A stretch of DNA of 64,000 nt, taken from the NCBI GenBank assembly GCA_963816545.1, contig CAWFLE010000007.1:1-64000 (forward strand), in the 5' to 3' direction. The DNA comes from Albimonas sp963816545 (GTDB lineage: Bacteria; Pseudomonadota; Alphaproteobacteria; Rhodobacterales; Rhodobacteraceae). The translations under genes and the position numbers were made by a program. Below are positions 18,739 to 26,531 of this stretch, piece after piece; positions within the stretch are counted from its first letter, which is position 1, and the number at the start of each line of letters is the position of its first letter. The notes under the pieces are model-generated. The model saw only the letters and a list, made by a program, of their open reading frames with translations, had not been told where the DNA came from and searched no databases.

Positions 18739-20008
18739 TGCTGCGCCGACTTCACCCCGAACAGCCCGAGAGCTTCGCCTTCTCGCCCGCCAATCTGGAA
18801 TGGGCCAAGGGGCAGATCGCGAAGTATCCCGAAGGGCGGCAGGCGTCCGCCGTGATCCCGCTGCTGTGGCGCGCGCAGGAGCAGGAGGGCTGGATCTCCC
18901 GCCCGGTGATCGAGGTGGTGGCCGACATGCTGGGCCTCGCGCGCATCCGCGTGCTGGAGGTGGCGAGCTTCTATTTCATGTTCCAGCTCTCGCCCGTGGG
19001 GAAGATCCACGTGCAGGTCTGCGGGACCACGTCCTGCATGATCTGCGGGGCGGAGGACCTGATCGCGGTCTGCAAGGACAAGATCGGGCCGAAGGCGCAT
19101 ACGCCGTACCGGGACGGCGAGTTCTCGTGGGAGGAGGTCGAGTGCCTGGGCGCGTGCTCCAACGCGCCGATGGTGCAGATCGGCAAGGATTTCTATGAAG
19201 ATCTGACGGAGGAGAAGTTCTCGGGGCGATCCTCGACGCCTTCGCCAACGGCGAGACGCCGCGGCCGGGGCCGCAGAACGGACGGTATGCGTCGGAGCCG
19301 AAGAAGGGGCTGACCTCGCTGGCGATCCCGGAGGGGGAGGAGGCGAACCGCTTCAACGCCTCGGTGCAGCTGGCGACGGCGCTTGGCGACACCGTGAAGC
19401 CGATCGACGGGACGGGGCCGGTGGCGTCCGCCTCGGTGATCAATTCCGGCGCGGCGGAGGCCCCGGCCGATGGCGCGGCCGCGGAGCATGAGCGGGCGGA
19501 GCGCACGCCGACCCCGCCGCAGCCGGACCCCGCGGAGGAGTACAGCCACGAGGACCGGCCGCAGGGGACGGAGGAGCTGGAGGCGATCCAGCCCCAGTCC
19601 CTCGCGGAGGCCATGGAGGGCCAGCCGGACGAGCTGCAGCGAATCCCGGGGATCGGTCCGGCGCTGGAGGGGCGGCTGAACGAGCACGGCATCTTCCATT
19701 TCTCGCAGATCGCGGCCTGGTCCGATGCGGAAGTCGCGTGGGTGGAGCGGGAAGTTCAGGGGGTTTCGGGGCGCGCCAGCCAGAACGACTGGCGGGGCGA
19801 GGCGGCGCGGCTCGCGCAGGCTGACGTGGACGAGACCGAACCGACGCACACCCGCGCCGGCGAGGTGCGCGGCCCCCGCGACGAGGCGCCGACGCGGCCC
19901 GGGGATGGGCCGGGCGAAGCGGTGGACCCGGACGATGAGGATGCCCCGGGCGGAACCGGCCGGGCGGGACCGTCGCGCGAGGGCGGCGACGGGGACGGCC
20001 GGAGCTGA
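18738..20008 (+). CDS. nuoE: NADH-quinone oxidoreductase subunit E with helix-hairpin-helix C-terminal extension; one apparent frameshift
   Basis: NuoE (24 kDa) carries 2Fe-2S cluster N1a in the NADH-oxidising module. The core is normal: RAQEQEGWISRPVIEVVADM, then the four ligands in CGTTSCMICG and ECLGACSNAPMVQIG. The frame breaks at about 19221-19226 (TTCTCGGGGCG) and resumes with AILDAFANGETPRPGPQNGR. A long extension of about 240 residues follows: Pro/Glu/Ala-rich, then a helix-hairpin-helix-like module (LQRIPGIGPALEGRLNEHGI, then FHFSQIAAWSDAEVAWVE), ending in an acidic Gly-rich tail. Rhodobacterales NuoE proteins are often this long. After repair the protein is about 423 residues. Confidence 0.92.
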
Positions 20009-20010
20009 GG

Positions 20011-20232
20011 ATGGAGATCGTGCGCAGCGACAAGGATCGGAAGGACACGCGCCTCGCCAGCATCGTCATCGTGGTCTCGATGGTGCTGTGGATGGGGCTG
20101 AGCTTCCTGGGCGGCGAGCTGGGGATACCGGTTCGTTACGCCTTCCTGATCGACATGCTGTGCCTCGCGGCGCTCGGATGGGCGCTGGTGACCCTGTTTC
20201 TGGTCTGGCGCCGCGGCGCCGGGAAGGAGTGA
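20011..20232 (+). CDS. DUF5337 small membrane protein in the nuo operon
   Basis: This is a 73-residue protein with a charged N-terminus (MEIVRSDKDRKDTRLASIVI) and two membrane segments, about residues 15-33 and 42-62. It matches DUF5337, a family I recall as nearly confined to Rhodobacterales and placed between nuoE and nuoF. The gene starts 2 bases after the nuoE stop and ends 4 bases before nuoF, so it is co-transcribed and probably co-translated. It may be a lineage-specific accessory subunit or assembly factor of complex I, but no function is established here. Confidence 0.82.
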   Translation: MEIVRSDKDRKDTRLASIVIVVSMVLWMGLSFLGGELGIPVRYAFLIDMLCLAALGWALVTLFLVWRRGAGKE

Positions 20233-20236
20233 ACCG

Positions 20237-21535
20237 ATGCTTCTGCGCGACGAGGACCGGATCTTCCAGAACCTCTACGGGCTGCGGGACCGCACGCTGA
20301 AGGGCGCGCAGGCGCGGGGGCTGTGGGACGGCACCGCCGGGATCATCGCCCGCGGGCGGGACGCGATCATCGACGAGATGAAGAAGTCCGGCCTGCGCGG
20401 GCGGGGCGGGGCAGGCTTCCCGACGGGGCTGAAATGGTCCTTCATGCCCAAGGAGTCCGACGGGCGTCCGCATTATCTGGTGGTGAACGCAGACGAGTCC
20501 GAGCCCGGAACCTGCAAGGACCGGGAGATCATGCGCCATGACCCGCATACGCTGGTCGAGGGTTGCCTGGTCGCCGGCTTCGCGATGAACGCGCACGCGG
20601 CCTACATCTACATCCGCGGCGAGTTCATCCGGGAGCGCGAGGCGCTGCAGGTCGCCATCGACGAGTGCTATGATGCGGGGCTGCTGGGGAAGAACGCGGC
20701 CGGGTCCGGGTGGGACTTCGACGTGTATCTCCACCACGGCGCCGGGGCCTATATCTGCGGCGAGGAGACGGCGCTGCTGGAGAGCCTCGAGGGCAAGAAG
20801 GGAATGCCGCGGCTGAAGCCGCCGTTCCCGGCGAATACGGGGCTTTATGGGTGCCCGACGACGGTGAACAACGTCGAGTCGATCGCGGTGGCGCCGACGA
20901 TCCTGCGGCGGGGGGCCGACTGGTTCGCGGGCTTCGGGCGGCAGAACAACGCGGGGACCAAGGTGTTCGCGATCTCGGGCCATGTGAACAACCCCTGCGT
21001 GGTTGAGGAGGCCATGTCGATCCCGCTGCGAGAGCTGCTGGACCGGCATTGCGGCGGGGTTCGCGGCGGTTGGGACAACCTCAAGGCGGTGATCCCGGGC
21101 GGATCCTCGGTGCAGCTGCTGCCGGCGGGGAACTGCAACGACGCGATCATGGATTTCGACTGGCTGCGGGAGCAGAAGTCGGGGCTCGGGACCGCGGCGG
21201 TGATCGTGATGGACCAGTCCACGGACGTCATAAAGGCGATCTGGCGGCTGTCGAAGTTCTACAAGCATGAGAGCTGCGGCCAGTGCACGCCCTGCCGCGA
21301 GGGCACGGGCTGGATGATGCGGGTCATGGACCGGCTGGTGACCGGCGAGGCGGAGGTCGAGGAGATCGACATGCTGCTCGACGTCACCAAGCAGGTGGAG
21401 GGACACACGATCTGCGCGTTGGGCGATGCGGCGGCCTGGCCGATCCAGGGCCTGATCCGCCATTTCCGCGACGAGATCGAGGACCGCATCAAGGCGAAGC
21501 GCACGGGCCGCGTGAGCGCCGTGGCGGCGGAGTAA
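20237..21535 (+). CDS. nuoF: NADH-quinone oxidoreductase subunit F (NADH-binding, FMN, cluster N3)
   Basis: NuoF oxidises NADH through FMN and 4Fe-4S cluster N3. Visible are the FMN/NADH loop GLRGRGGAGFPTGLKW near residue 54, NADESEPGTCKDREIM, and AYICGEETALLESLEG near 172. The N3 ligands are in ESCGQCTPCREGTGWM (near 345), with the fourth Cys in HTICALGDAAAWPIQGLI. At 432 residues it has the family's normal length with no break. The ATG at 20237 has GGAAGGAG upstream, overlapping the end of the DUF5337 gene. Confidence 0.97.
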   Translation: MLLRDEDRIFQNLYGLRDRTLKGAQARGLWDGTAGIIARGRDAIIDEMKKSGLRGRGGAGFPTGLKWSFMPKESDGRPHYLVVNADESEPGTCKDREIMRHDPHTLVEGCLVAGFAMNAHAAYIYIRGEFIREREALQVAIDECYDAGLLGKNAAGSGWDFDVYLHHGAGAYICGEETALLESLEGKKGMPRLKPPFPANTGLYGCPTTVNNVESIAVAPTILRRGADWFAGFGRQNNAGTKVFAISGHVNNPCVVEEAMSIPLRELLDRHCGGVRGGWDNLKAVIPGGSSVQLLPAGNCNDAIMDFDWLREQKSGLGTAAVIVMDQSTDVIKAIWRLSKFYKHESCGQCTPCREGTGWMMRVMDRLVTGEAEVEEIDMLLDVTKQVEGHTICALGDAAAWPIQGLIRHFRDEIEDRIKAKRTGRVSAVAAE

Positions 21536-21539
21536 GCTT

Positions 21540-23549
21540 ATGTCCGATCTGAAGAAGATCAGCATCGACGGCAACATCGTCGAAGTGGACGGGGCGATGA
21601 CCCTGATCCAGGCCTGCGAGGAAGCGGGCGTCGAGATCCCGCGCTTCTGCTACCATGAGCGGCTGAGCATCGCCGGCAACTGCCGCATGTGCCTTGTGGA
21701 AGTGAAGGGCGGGCCTCCGAAGCCGGCCGCCTCCTGCGCCATGCAGGTGCGCGACCTGCGCCCAGGACCGGAGGGGCAACCGCCGGAGGTGTTCACCAAC
21801 ACGCCCATGGTGAAGAAGGCGCGGGAGGGGGTGATGGAGTTCCTCCTCATCAATCACCCGCTGGACTGCCCGATCTGCGACCAGGGGGGAGAGTGCGACC
21901 TCCAGGACCAGGCGATGGCCTACGGGGTGGATTTCTCGCGGTATCGGGAGCCGAAGCGCGCGGCGTTGGACCCGGATCTGGGGCCGCTGGTGGGCACGGC
22001 GATGACGCGCTGCATCTCCTGCACCCGCTGCGTGCGCTTCATCACCGAGGTCGCGGGCGTGCCGGAGATGGGCCAGACCGGGCGCGGCGAGGATTCGGAG
22101 ATCACCTCGTATCTGAGCCAGACGCTGACCTCGGAGATGCAGGGCAACATCATCGATCTGTGCCCGGTGGGGGCGCTGACCTCGAAGCCCTATTCCTTCA
22201 CCGCGCGGCCGTGGGAACTTCGGAAGACCGAGACCATCGATGTGATGGATGCGCTCGGCTCCAACATCCGGGTGGATGCGCGGGGGCGCGAGGTCATGCG
22301 CATCCTGCCGCGCAACCATGACGGGGTGAACGAGGAGTGGCTGGCGGACCGGTCGCGCTTCGTGTGGGACGGGCTGCGGCGACAGCGGCTGGACCGGCCT
22401 TACATCCGCAAGGCCGGCAAGCTGGCGCCGGCGACGTGGAACGAGGCCTTCGCGGCCATCGCGGCGGCGGCCAAGGGTAAGACGGTCTCGGGGGTCGCGG
22501 GGGATCTCGCGTCCACCGAGGCGATGTTCGCGCTGAAGGGGCTGGTCGAGGGGCTGGGCGGGGTCGTGGAGTGCCGGGCGGACGGGGTCGCCTTCCCCGC
22601 GAGCCGTTCCGCTTATGCCGGGACCGCGCGGATCGAGGATATCGAGGCCGCGCAGTCGATCCTGCTGATCGGCGCCAATCCGCGCGTCGAGGCGCCGGTG
22701 CTGAACGCGCGCATCCGCAAGGCGTGGCTGAACGGGGCCGAGGTCGCCTCGATCGGCGAGCCGGCGGACCTGACCTATGACGTGACGCAGGTGGGCGACG
22801 GCGCGGAGGCGCTGACCGACCGGCGCGACAACGGGAACTGGGACGAGGTGAAGGACGCGCCCTCGGTGGTGATCGTCGGGCAGGGCGCGCTTCGCGCCGG
22901 GCCGGGCGCGCTTCGGGCGGCGATGGAGATCGCGCAGGCGTCCGGGAGCGGGGTCCTGGTGCTGCACACGGCCGCCTCGCGCGTGGGGGGGCTCGATGTA
23001 GGCTTCGTCAACGAGGGCGGGCTGGCGAAGGCGCTGGAGGCGGAGGTGATCCTGAACCTCGGCGCCGACGAGGTGGACGTGCCGGAGGGCGCTTTCGTCG
23101 TTTATCAGGGCTCGCACGGCGACCGGGGCGCCCATCGGGCGGACGTGATTCTGCCGGGCGCCGCCTGGGTTGAGGAATCGGGGATCTTCGTGAACCTCGA
23201 AGGCCGGCCGCAGATGGCGAACCGCGCGGGCTTCCCCCCGGGCGAGGCGCGGGAGAACTGGGCGATCCTGCGCGCGCTGTCCGCCCATCTGGGCGAGGCG
23301 CTGCCGTTCGACAGCCTCCAGCAGCTTCGCGCGAAGCTGTTCGAGGCCGCGCCCCACCTTGCGCAGATCGATCAGGTCCCGCAGAACGCGTTCGAGCTGC
23401 CCGAGGGCGGCGACATCGCCGACGGTCCGTTCCGCACGCCGGTGGCGGACCACTACCTGACCAACCCGGTGCAGCGGGCCTCGACCGTGATGGCCGAGCT
23501 GAGCCGGCGGCGCGCGGCGCGCGAAGACCAGCCGATGGCGGCGGAGTGA
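21540..23549 (+). CDS. nuoG: NADH-quinone oxidoreductase subunit G (75 kDa iron-sulfur)
   Basis: NuoG carries the wire of clusters N1b, N4 and N5. In 669 residues: the 2Fe-2S motif PRFCYHERLSIAGNCRMCLV near residues 34-55, the His/Cys motif for N5 HPLDCPICDQGGECDLQDQA near 103, then CISCTRCVRFITEVAGVPEM for N4. After that comes a molybdopterin-oxidoreductase-like fold without the cofactor (ADRSRFVWDGLRRQRLDRPY onward). The gene is 4 bases after nuoF and overlaps nuoH by up to 4 bases. The length is typical for alphaproteobacterial NuoG, which is shorter than that of E. coli. Confidence 0.96.
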   Translation: MSDLKKISIDGNIVEVDGAMTLIQACEEAGVEIPRFCYHERLSIAGNCRMCLVEVKGGPPKPAASCAMQVRDLRPGPEGQPPEVFTNTPMVKKAREGVMEFLLINHPLDCPICDQGGECDLQDQAMAYGVDFSRYREPKRAALDPDLGPLVGTAMTRCISCTRCVRFITEVAGVPEMGQTGRGEDSEITSYLSQTLTSEMQGNIIDLCPVGALTSKPYSFTARPWELRKTETIDVMDALGSNIRVDARGREVMRILPRNHDGVNEEWLADRSRFVWDGLRRQRLDRPYIRKAGKLAPATWNEAFAAIAAAAKGKTVSGVAGDLASTEAMFALKGLVEGLGGVVECRADGVAFPASRSAYAGTARIEDIEAAQSILLIGANPRVEAPVLNARIRKAWLNGAEVASIGEPADLTYDVTQVGDGAEALTDRRDNGNWDEVKDAPSVVIVGQGALRAGPGALRAAMEIAQASGSGVLVLHTAASRVGGLDVGFVNEGGLAKALEAEVILNLGADEVDVPEGAFVVYQGSHGDRGAHRADVILPGAAWVEESGIFVNLEGRPQMANRAGFPPGEARENWAILRALSAHLGEALPFDSLQQLRAKLFEAAPHLAQIDQVPQNAFELPEGGDIADGPFRTPVADHYLTNPVQRASTVMAELSRRRAAREDQPMAAE

Positions 23550-24577
23550 TGGATATGGAACCCAGCTTCTGGTCGGCCTACGCGGCGCCGGGCCTTCTCA
23601 TTCTGCTCCAGTGCCTGGTGGTGACGGTCTGCCTGCTGGTTTCGCTCGCGTTCCTTCTGTGGATGGACCGGCGCGTCTGGGGCGCGGTGCAGCTACGCAA
23701 GTCGATCAACGTGGTGGGTCCGTTCGGCCTGCTGCAATCCTTCGCCGACTTCCTGAAGTTCGCGATGAAGGAGATCGTGGTCCCCGCGGGGTCGGACAAG
23801 GCAGTGTTCTTCCTTGCGCCGCTGATCTCGTTCGTGCTGGCGACGGTCGCGTGGGCGGTGGTGCCGTTCAACGCCGGCTGGGTGGTCTCCGACATCAATG
23901 TCGGCATCCTGTTCATCTTCGCGGTGTCCTCGCTGGAGGTCTATGGCGTGATCATGGGGGGCTGGGCGTCGAACTCGAAGTATCCGTTCCTGGGCGGGCT
24001 TCGGTCGGCGGCGCAGATGATCTCCTACGAGGTCTCCATCGGCCTGATCATCGTGGGGGTGCTGATTTCGACGGGTTCGCTGAACCTCAGTGCCATCGTT
24101 CTGGCGCAGGACGGGGATTTCGGGCTGCTGAGCTGGTACTGGCTGCCGCATTTCCCGGTGATGATCATGTTCTTCATCTCGGCGCTGGCGGAGACCAACC
24201 GCCCGCCCTTCGACCTGCCGGAGGCGGAGTCGGAGCTGGTGGCTGGCTACCAGGTCGAATACAGCTCGACGCCGTATCTTCTGTTCATGATCGGCGAGTA
24301 CATGGCGATCACGCTGATGTGCGCTCTGATGACGACGCTGTTCTTCGGCGGCTGGCTGTCTCCGATCCCGGGTCTTCCGGACGGGGTGTTCTGGTTCGTC
24401 CTGAAGGCGGTGATGTTCTTCTTCATGTTCGCCATGGTCAAGGCCGTGGTGCCCCGCTTCCGCTACGACCAGCTGATGCGCATCGGGTGGAAGGTGTTCC
24501 TTCCGCTGTCGCTGGCGTGGGTGGTGATCGTCGCCGCGCTCGCGCAGTTCGACGTCGTCGGCTACGCGCGCTGGTAA
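23549..24577 (+). CDS. nuoH: NADH-quinone oxidoreductase subunit H, with an unusual quinone-site loop
   Basis: NuoH (ND1) forms the membrane part of the quinone channel. Eight or more membrane segments are evident in about 342 residues, with loops GFGLLQSFADFLKFAMKE-like, GGWASNSKYPFLGGLRSAAQ, ETNRPPFDLPEAESELVAGY and PRFRYDQLMRIGWKVFLPL. In the first loop the segment reads QLRKSINVVGPFGLLQ, whereas the family, including human ND1, has RKGPNVVG. Here Gly-Pro is replaced by Ser-Ile. Start choice: ATG 23549 overlaps the nuoG stop, while ATG 23555 is better spaced from GGAG at 23543; a GTG at 23546 is also in frame. Confidence 0.94.
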   Translation: MDMEPSFWSAYAAPGLLILLQCLVVTVCLLVSLAFLLWMDRRVWGAVQLRKSINVVGPFGLLQSFADFLKFAMKEIVVPAGSDKAVFFLAPLISFVLATVAWAVVPFNAGWVVSDINVGILFIFAVSSLEVYGVIMGGWASNSKYPFLGGLRSAAQMISYEVSIGLIIVGVLISTGSLNLSAIVLAQDGDFGLLSWYWLPHFPVMIMFFISALAETNRPPFDLPEAESELVAGYQVEYSSTPYLLFMIGEYMAITLMCALMTTLFFGGWLSPIPGLPDGVFWFVLKAVMFFFMFAMVKAVVPRFRYDQLMRIGWKVFLPLSLAWVVIVAALAQFDVVGYARW

Positions 24578-24587
24578 GGAGAGAGAC

Positions 24588-25079
24588 ATGGCGTTCTCTT
24601 ACGCACGGGCGGCCCGCTACTTCGTCCTCGCCGATTTCCTCGGCGGGTTCCGGCTGGGCTTCAAGTACTTCTTCAAGCCCAAGGCCACGCTGAACTATCC
24701 GTTCGAGAAGGGGCCGCTCAGCCCGCGCTTCCGCGGCGAGCATGCGCTGCGCCGCTATCCGAACGGGGAGGAGCGGTGCATCGCCTGCAAGCTGTGCGAG
24801 GCGATCTGCCCTGCGCAGGCCATCACCATCGAGGCCGAACCGCGGGAGGACGGCTCCCGCCGCACCACGCGCTACGACATCGACATGACCAAGTGCATCT
24901 ACTGCGGCTTCTGCCAGGAGGCCTGCCCGGTGGACGCGATCGTCGAGGGTCCGAACTTCGAGTTCTCGATCGAGACGCGGGAGGAGCTGTTCTACAACAA
25001 GGACAAGCTCCTCGCGAACGGCGACCGGTGGGAGCGGGAGATCGCCCGCAACCTCGAACTCGACGCGCCGTATCGCTGA
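24588..25079 (+). CDS. nuoI: NADH-quinone oxidoreductase subunit I (2x 4Fe-4S)
   Basis: NuoI carries clusters N6a and N6b that link N5 to N2. The 163-residue protein has two classical ferredoxin motifs, CIACKLCEAICPAQAI near residue 63 and CIYCGFCQEACPVDAI near 103. It begins with the amphipathic helix region YFVLADFLGGFRLGFKYFFK that docks to the membrane arm. The ribosome-binding site is AAGGAGAG before the ATG at 24588. Its stop overlaps the ATG of the next lipoprotein gene. Confidence 0.97.
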   Translation: MAFSYARAARYFVLADFLGGFRLGFKYFFKPKATLNYPFEKGPLSPRFRGEHALRRYPNGEERCIACKLCEAICPAQAITIEAEPREDGSRRTTRYDIDMTKCIYCGFCQEACPVDAIVEGPNFEFSIETREELFYNKDKLLANGDRWEREIARNLELDAPYR

Positions 25080-25439
25080 TGCGGCTCGCTCGGATCATGC
25101 GCGCGTGCGCGGCGCTGTCGCTGGCCGGCTGCGCCACGGGGCCGAACTTTCCGGAGCGGATGGCGGCGCTGATGGGTTCGACCGAGGTCGAGGTGATCCG
25201 GGAGATCGGCGTTCCCGACGCCGACGTCACGGTCGGGGAGGACGAAGCGCGGATTCTGCGCTGGTCTTTCAGGACCGTCGGTCTATCCGTCGACGCCGTA
25301 TGGCTGGCGGGGCCCGTTCGGGTCCTACCCGGTCGTGGTTTCCGAGCGCTGCGATCTGGAGATCGAGTTCCAGCGCAGCCTGAACGGGATAGGCTCCTGG
25401 CGGGCCGAGACTTGGCGGACGCGCGGACCGGACTGCTGA
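25079..25439 (+). CDS. Small predicted lipoprotein between nuoI and nuoJ; one apparent frameshift
   Basis: The ATG overlaps the nuoI stop (TGATG). The protein starts MRLARIMRACAALSLAGCAT, a signal sequence ending in the lipobox LAGC, so the mature protein would be acylated on Cys18 and anchored in a membrane. The sequence continues PNFPERMAALMGSTEVEVIR and DADVTVGEDEARILRW. At about 25264-25270 (TCTTTC) the frame breaks. Dropping one T gives a continuous end with YGWRGPFGSYPVVVSERCDL and SWRAETWRTRGPDC, then TGA at 25437. After repair it is about 119 residues. I know no family. The position within nuo is notable, but a link to complex I is not shown. Confidence 0.65.
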
Positions 25440-25555
25440 ACGAGCGGGGCCGAGGCCCCGGAGAGACGACGGGCGAGAGCCCGGAACAAGATCCGGGCGC
25501 GAGCGCCCGACCTGAGACTGGGCGCCCCGCGCCCGGTGGACGAGGGACTGGACCG

Positions 25556-26172
25556 ATGACCGTGGCGACGCTCGCCTTCTATCTCTTCGCTTCTGCACCG
25601 TGGTCGCGCGGGGCTGATGACCGTGCTCGCGCGCAACCCGGTCCATTCGGTGCTGTGGCTGATCCTCGCGTTCTTCTCCGCGGCGGGGCTGTTCGTGCTG
25701 CTGGGAGCGGAATTCGTCGCCATGCTGCTCGCCATCGTCTACGTGGGCGCGGTGGCGGTGCTGTTCCTGTTCGTGGTGATGATGCTGGACGTCAATTTCG
25801 CCGAGCTTCGGGCGCGGGATCACCGACTATCTGCCGGTCGGCGTGCTGATCGTGCTGGTGCTGCTGGTTCAGCTCGGGCTCGTGGCGGGGTCCTGGGTGT
25901 TCCGGACGTGGCGCCGCAGATGCGGACGGCCGTCGCGCCGATCCCGACGGAGGTTGAGAACACCCGCGCGCTCGGGCGGCTGGTCTACACGGACTACGTG
26001 CTGCTGTTCCAGCTCGCGGGCATGATCCTGCTGGTGGCGATGATCGGCGCCATCGTGCTGACGCTGCGCCACAAGGCGGGGATCAAGCGGCAGAACGTGC
26101 ATCCACCAGATCTATCGCGAGCGTCACGAGGCCGTGGAGCTCAAGGACGTGAAGCCCGGGCAGGGCATCTGA
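25556..26172 (+). CDS. nuoJ: NADH-quinone oxidoreductase subunit J, with several apparent frameshifts
   Basis: NuoJ (ND6) is a five-helix membrane subunit. Reading across frames reconstructs the protein: start MTVATLAFYLFAS at 25556, then MTVLARNPVHSVLWLILAFF, the pi-bulge helix LAIVYVGAVAVLFLFVVMML, then NFAELRAGITDYLPVGVLIV. After that come VAPIPTEVENTRALGRLVYT, MILLVAMIGAIVLTLRHKAG and an end HEAVELKDVKPGQGI. Breaks lie at about 25585-25612, 25815, 25908 and 26098, so four or more indels occur in 617 bases. The coding content is otherwise intact, and a real cell needs this subunit, so sequencing error is likely. Confidence 0.85.
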
Positions 26173-26215
26173 CGAACGAACTCGCGCTCAGCGCGGAGGG
26201 GCAAGACATGGAAGC

Positions 26216-26527
26216 GTGCAGGCATCGAGCTTGGAACATTACCTGACCGTGGCGGCGATCCTGTTCGTCACGGGCATCTTCGGCATCTTCCTCAACCGGA
26301 AGAACATCATCGTCATTCTGATGTCGATCGAGCTGATGCTGCTGGCGGTCAACATCAACTTCGTGGCTTTCTCGGCGCATCTGGCGGACCTCGCGGGGCA
26401 GGTGTTCACCCTGTTCGTGCTGACGGTCGCCGCGGCGGAGGCGGCCATCGGCCTCGCGATCCTCGTCTGCTTCTTCCGCAACCGCGGAAGCATCGACGTC
26501 GAGGACATCAACAAGATGAAGGGCTGA
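26216..26527 (+). CDS. nuoK: NADH-quinone oxidoreductase subunit K; start region unclear
   Basis: NuoK (ND4L) is a three-helix proton-pump subunit. The 103-residue frame carries LEHYLTVAAILFVTGIFGIF, the helix with the key Glu in IVILMSIELMLLAVNINFVA, and FVLTVAAAEAAIGLAILVCF with the second Glu. A good GGAGGG ribosome-binding site at 26195 precedes an ATG at 26208 that is out of frame with the body. One missing or extra base near 26212 would restore it. Otherwise translation would have to use the GTG at 26216. It precedes nuoL by 4 bases. Confidence 0.92.
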   Translation: MQASSLEHYLTVAAILFVTGIFGIFLNRKNIIVILMSIELMLLAVNINFVAFSAHLADLAGQVFTLFVLTVAAAEAAIGLAILVCFFRNRGSIDVEDINKMKG

Positions 26528-26531
26528 CCCG

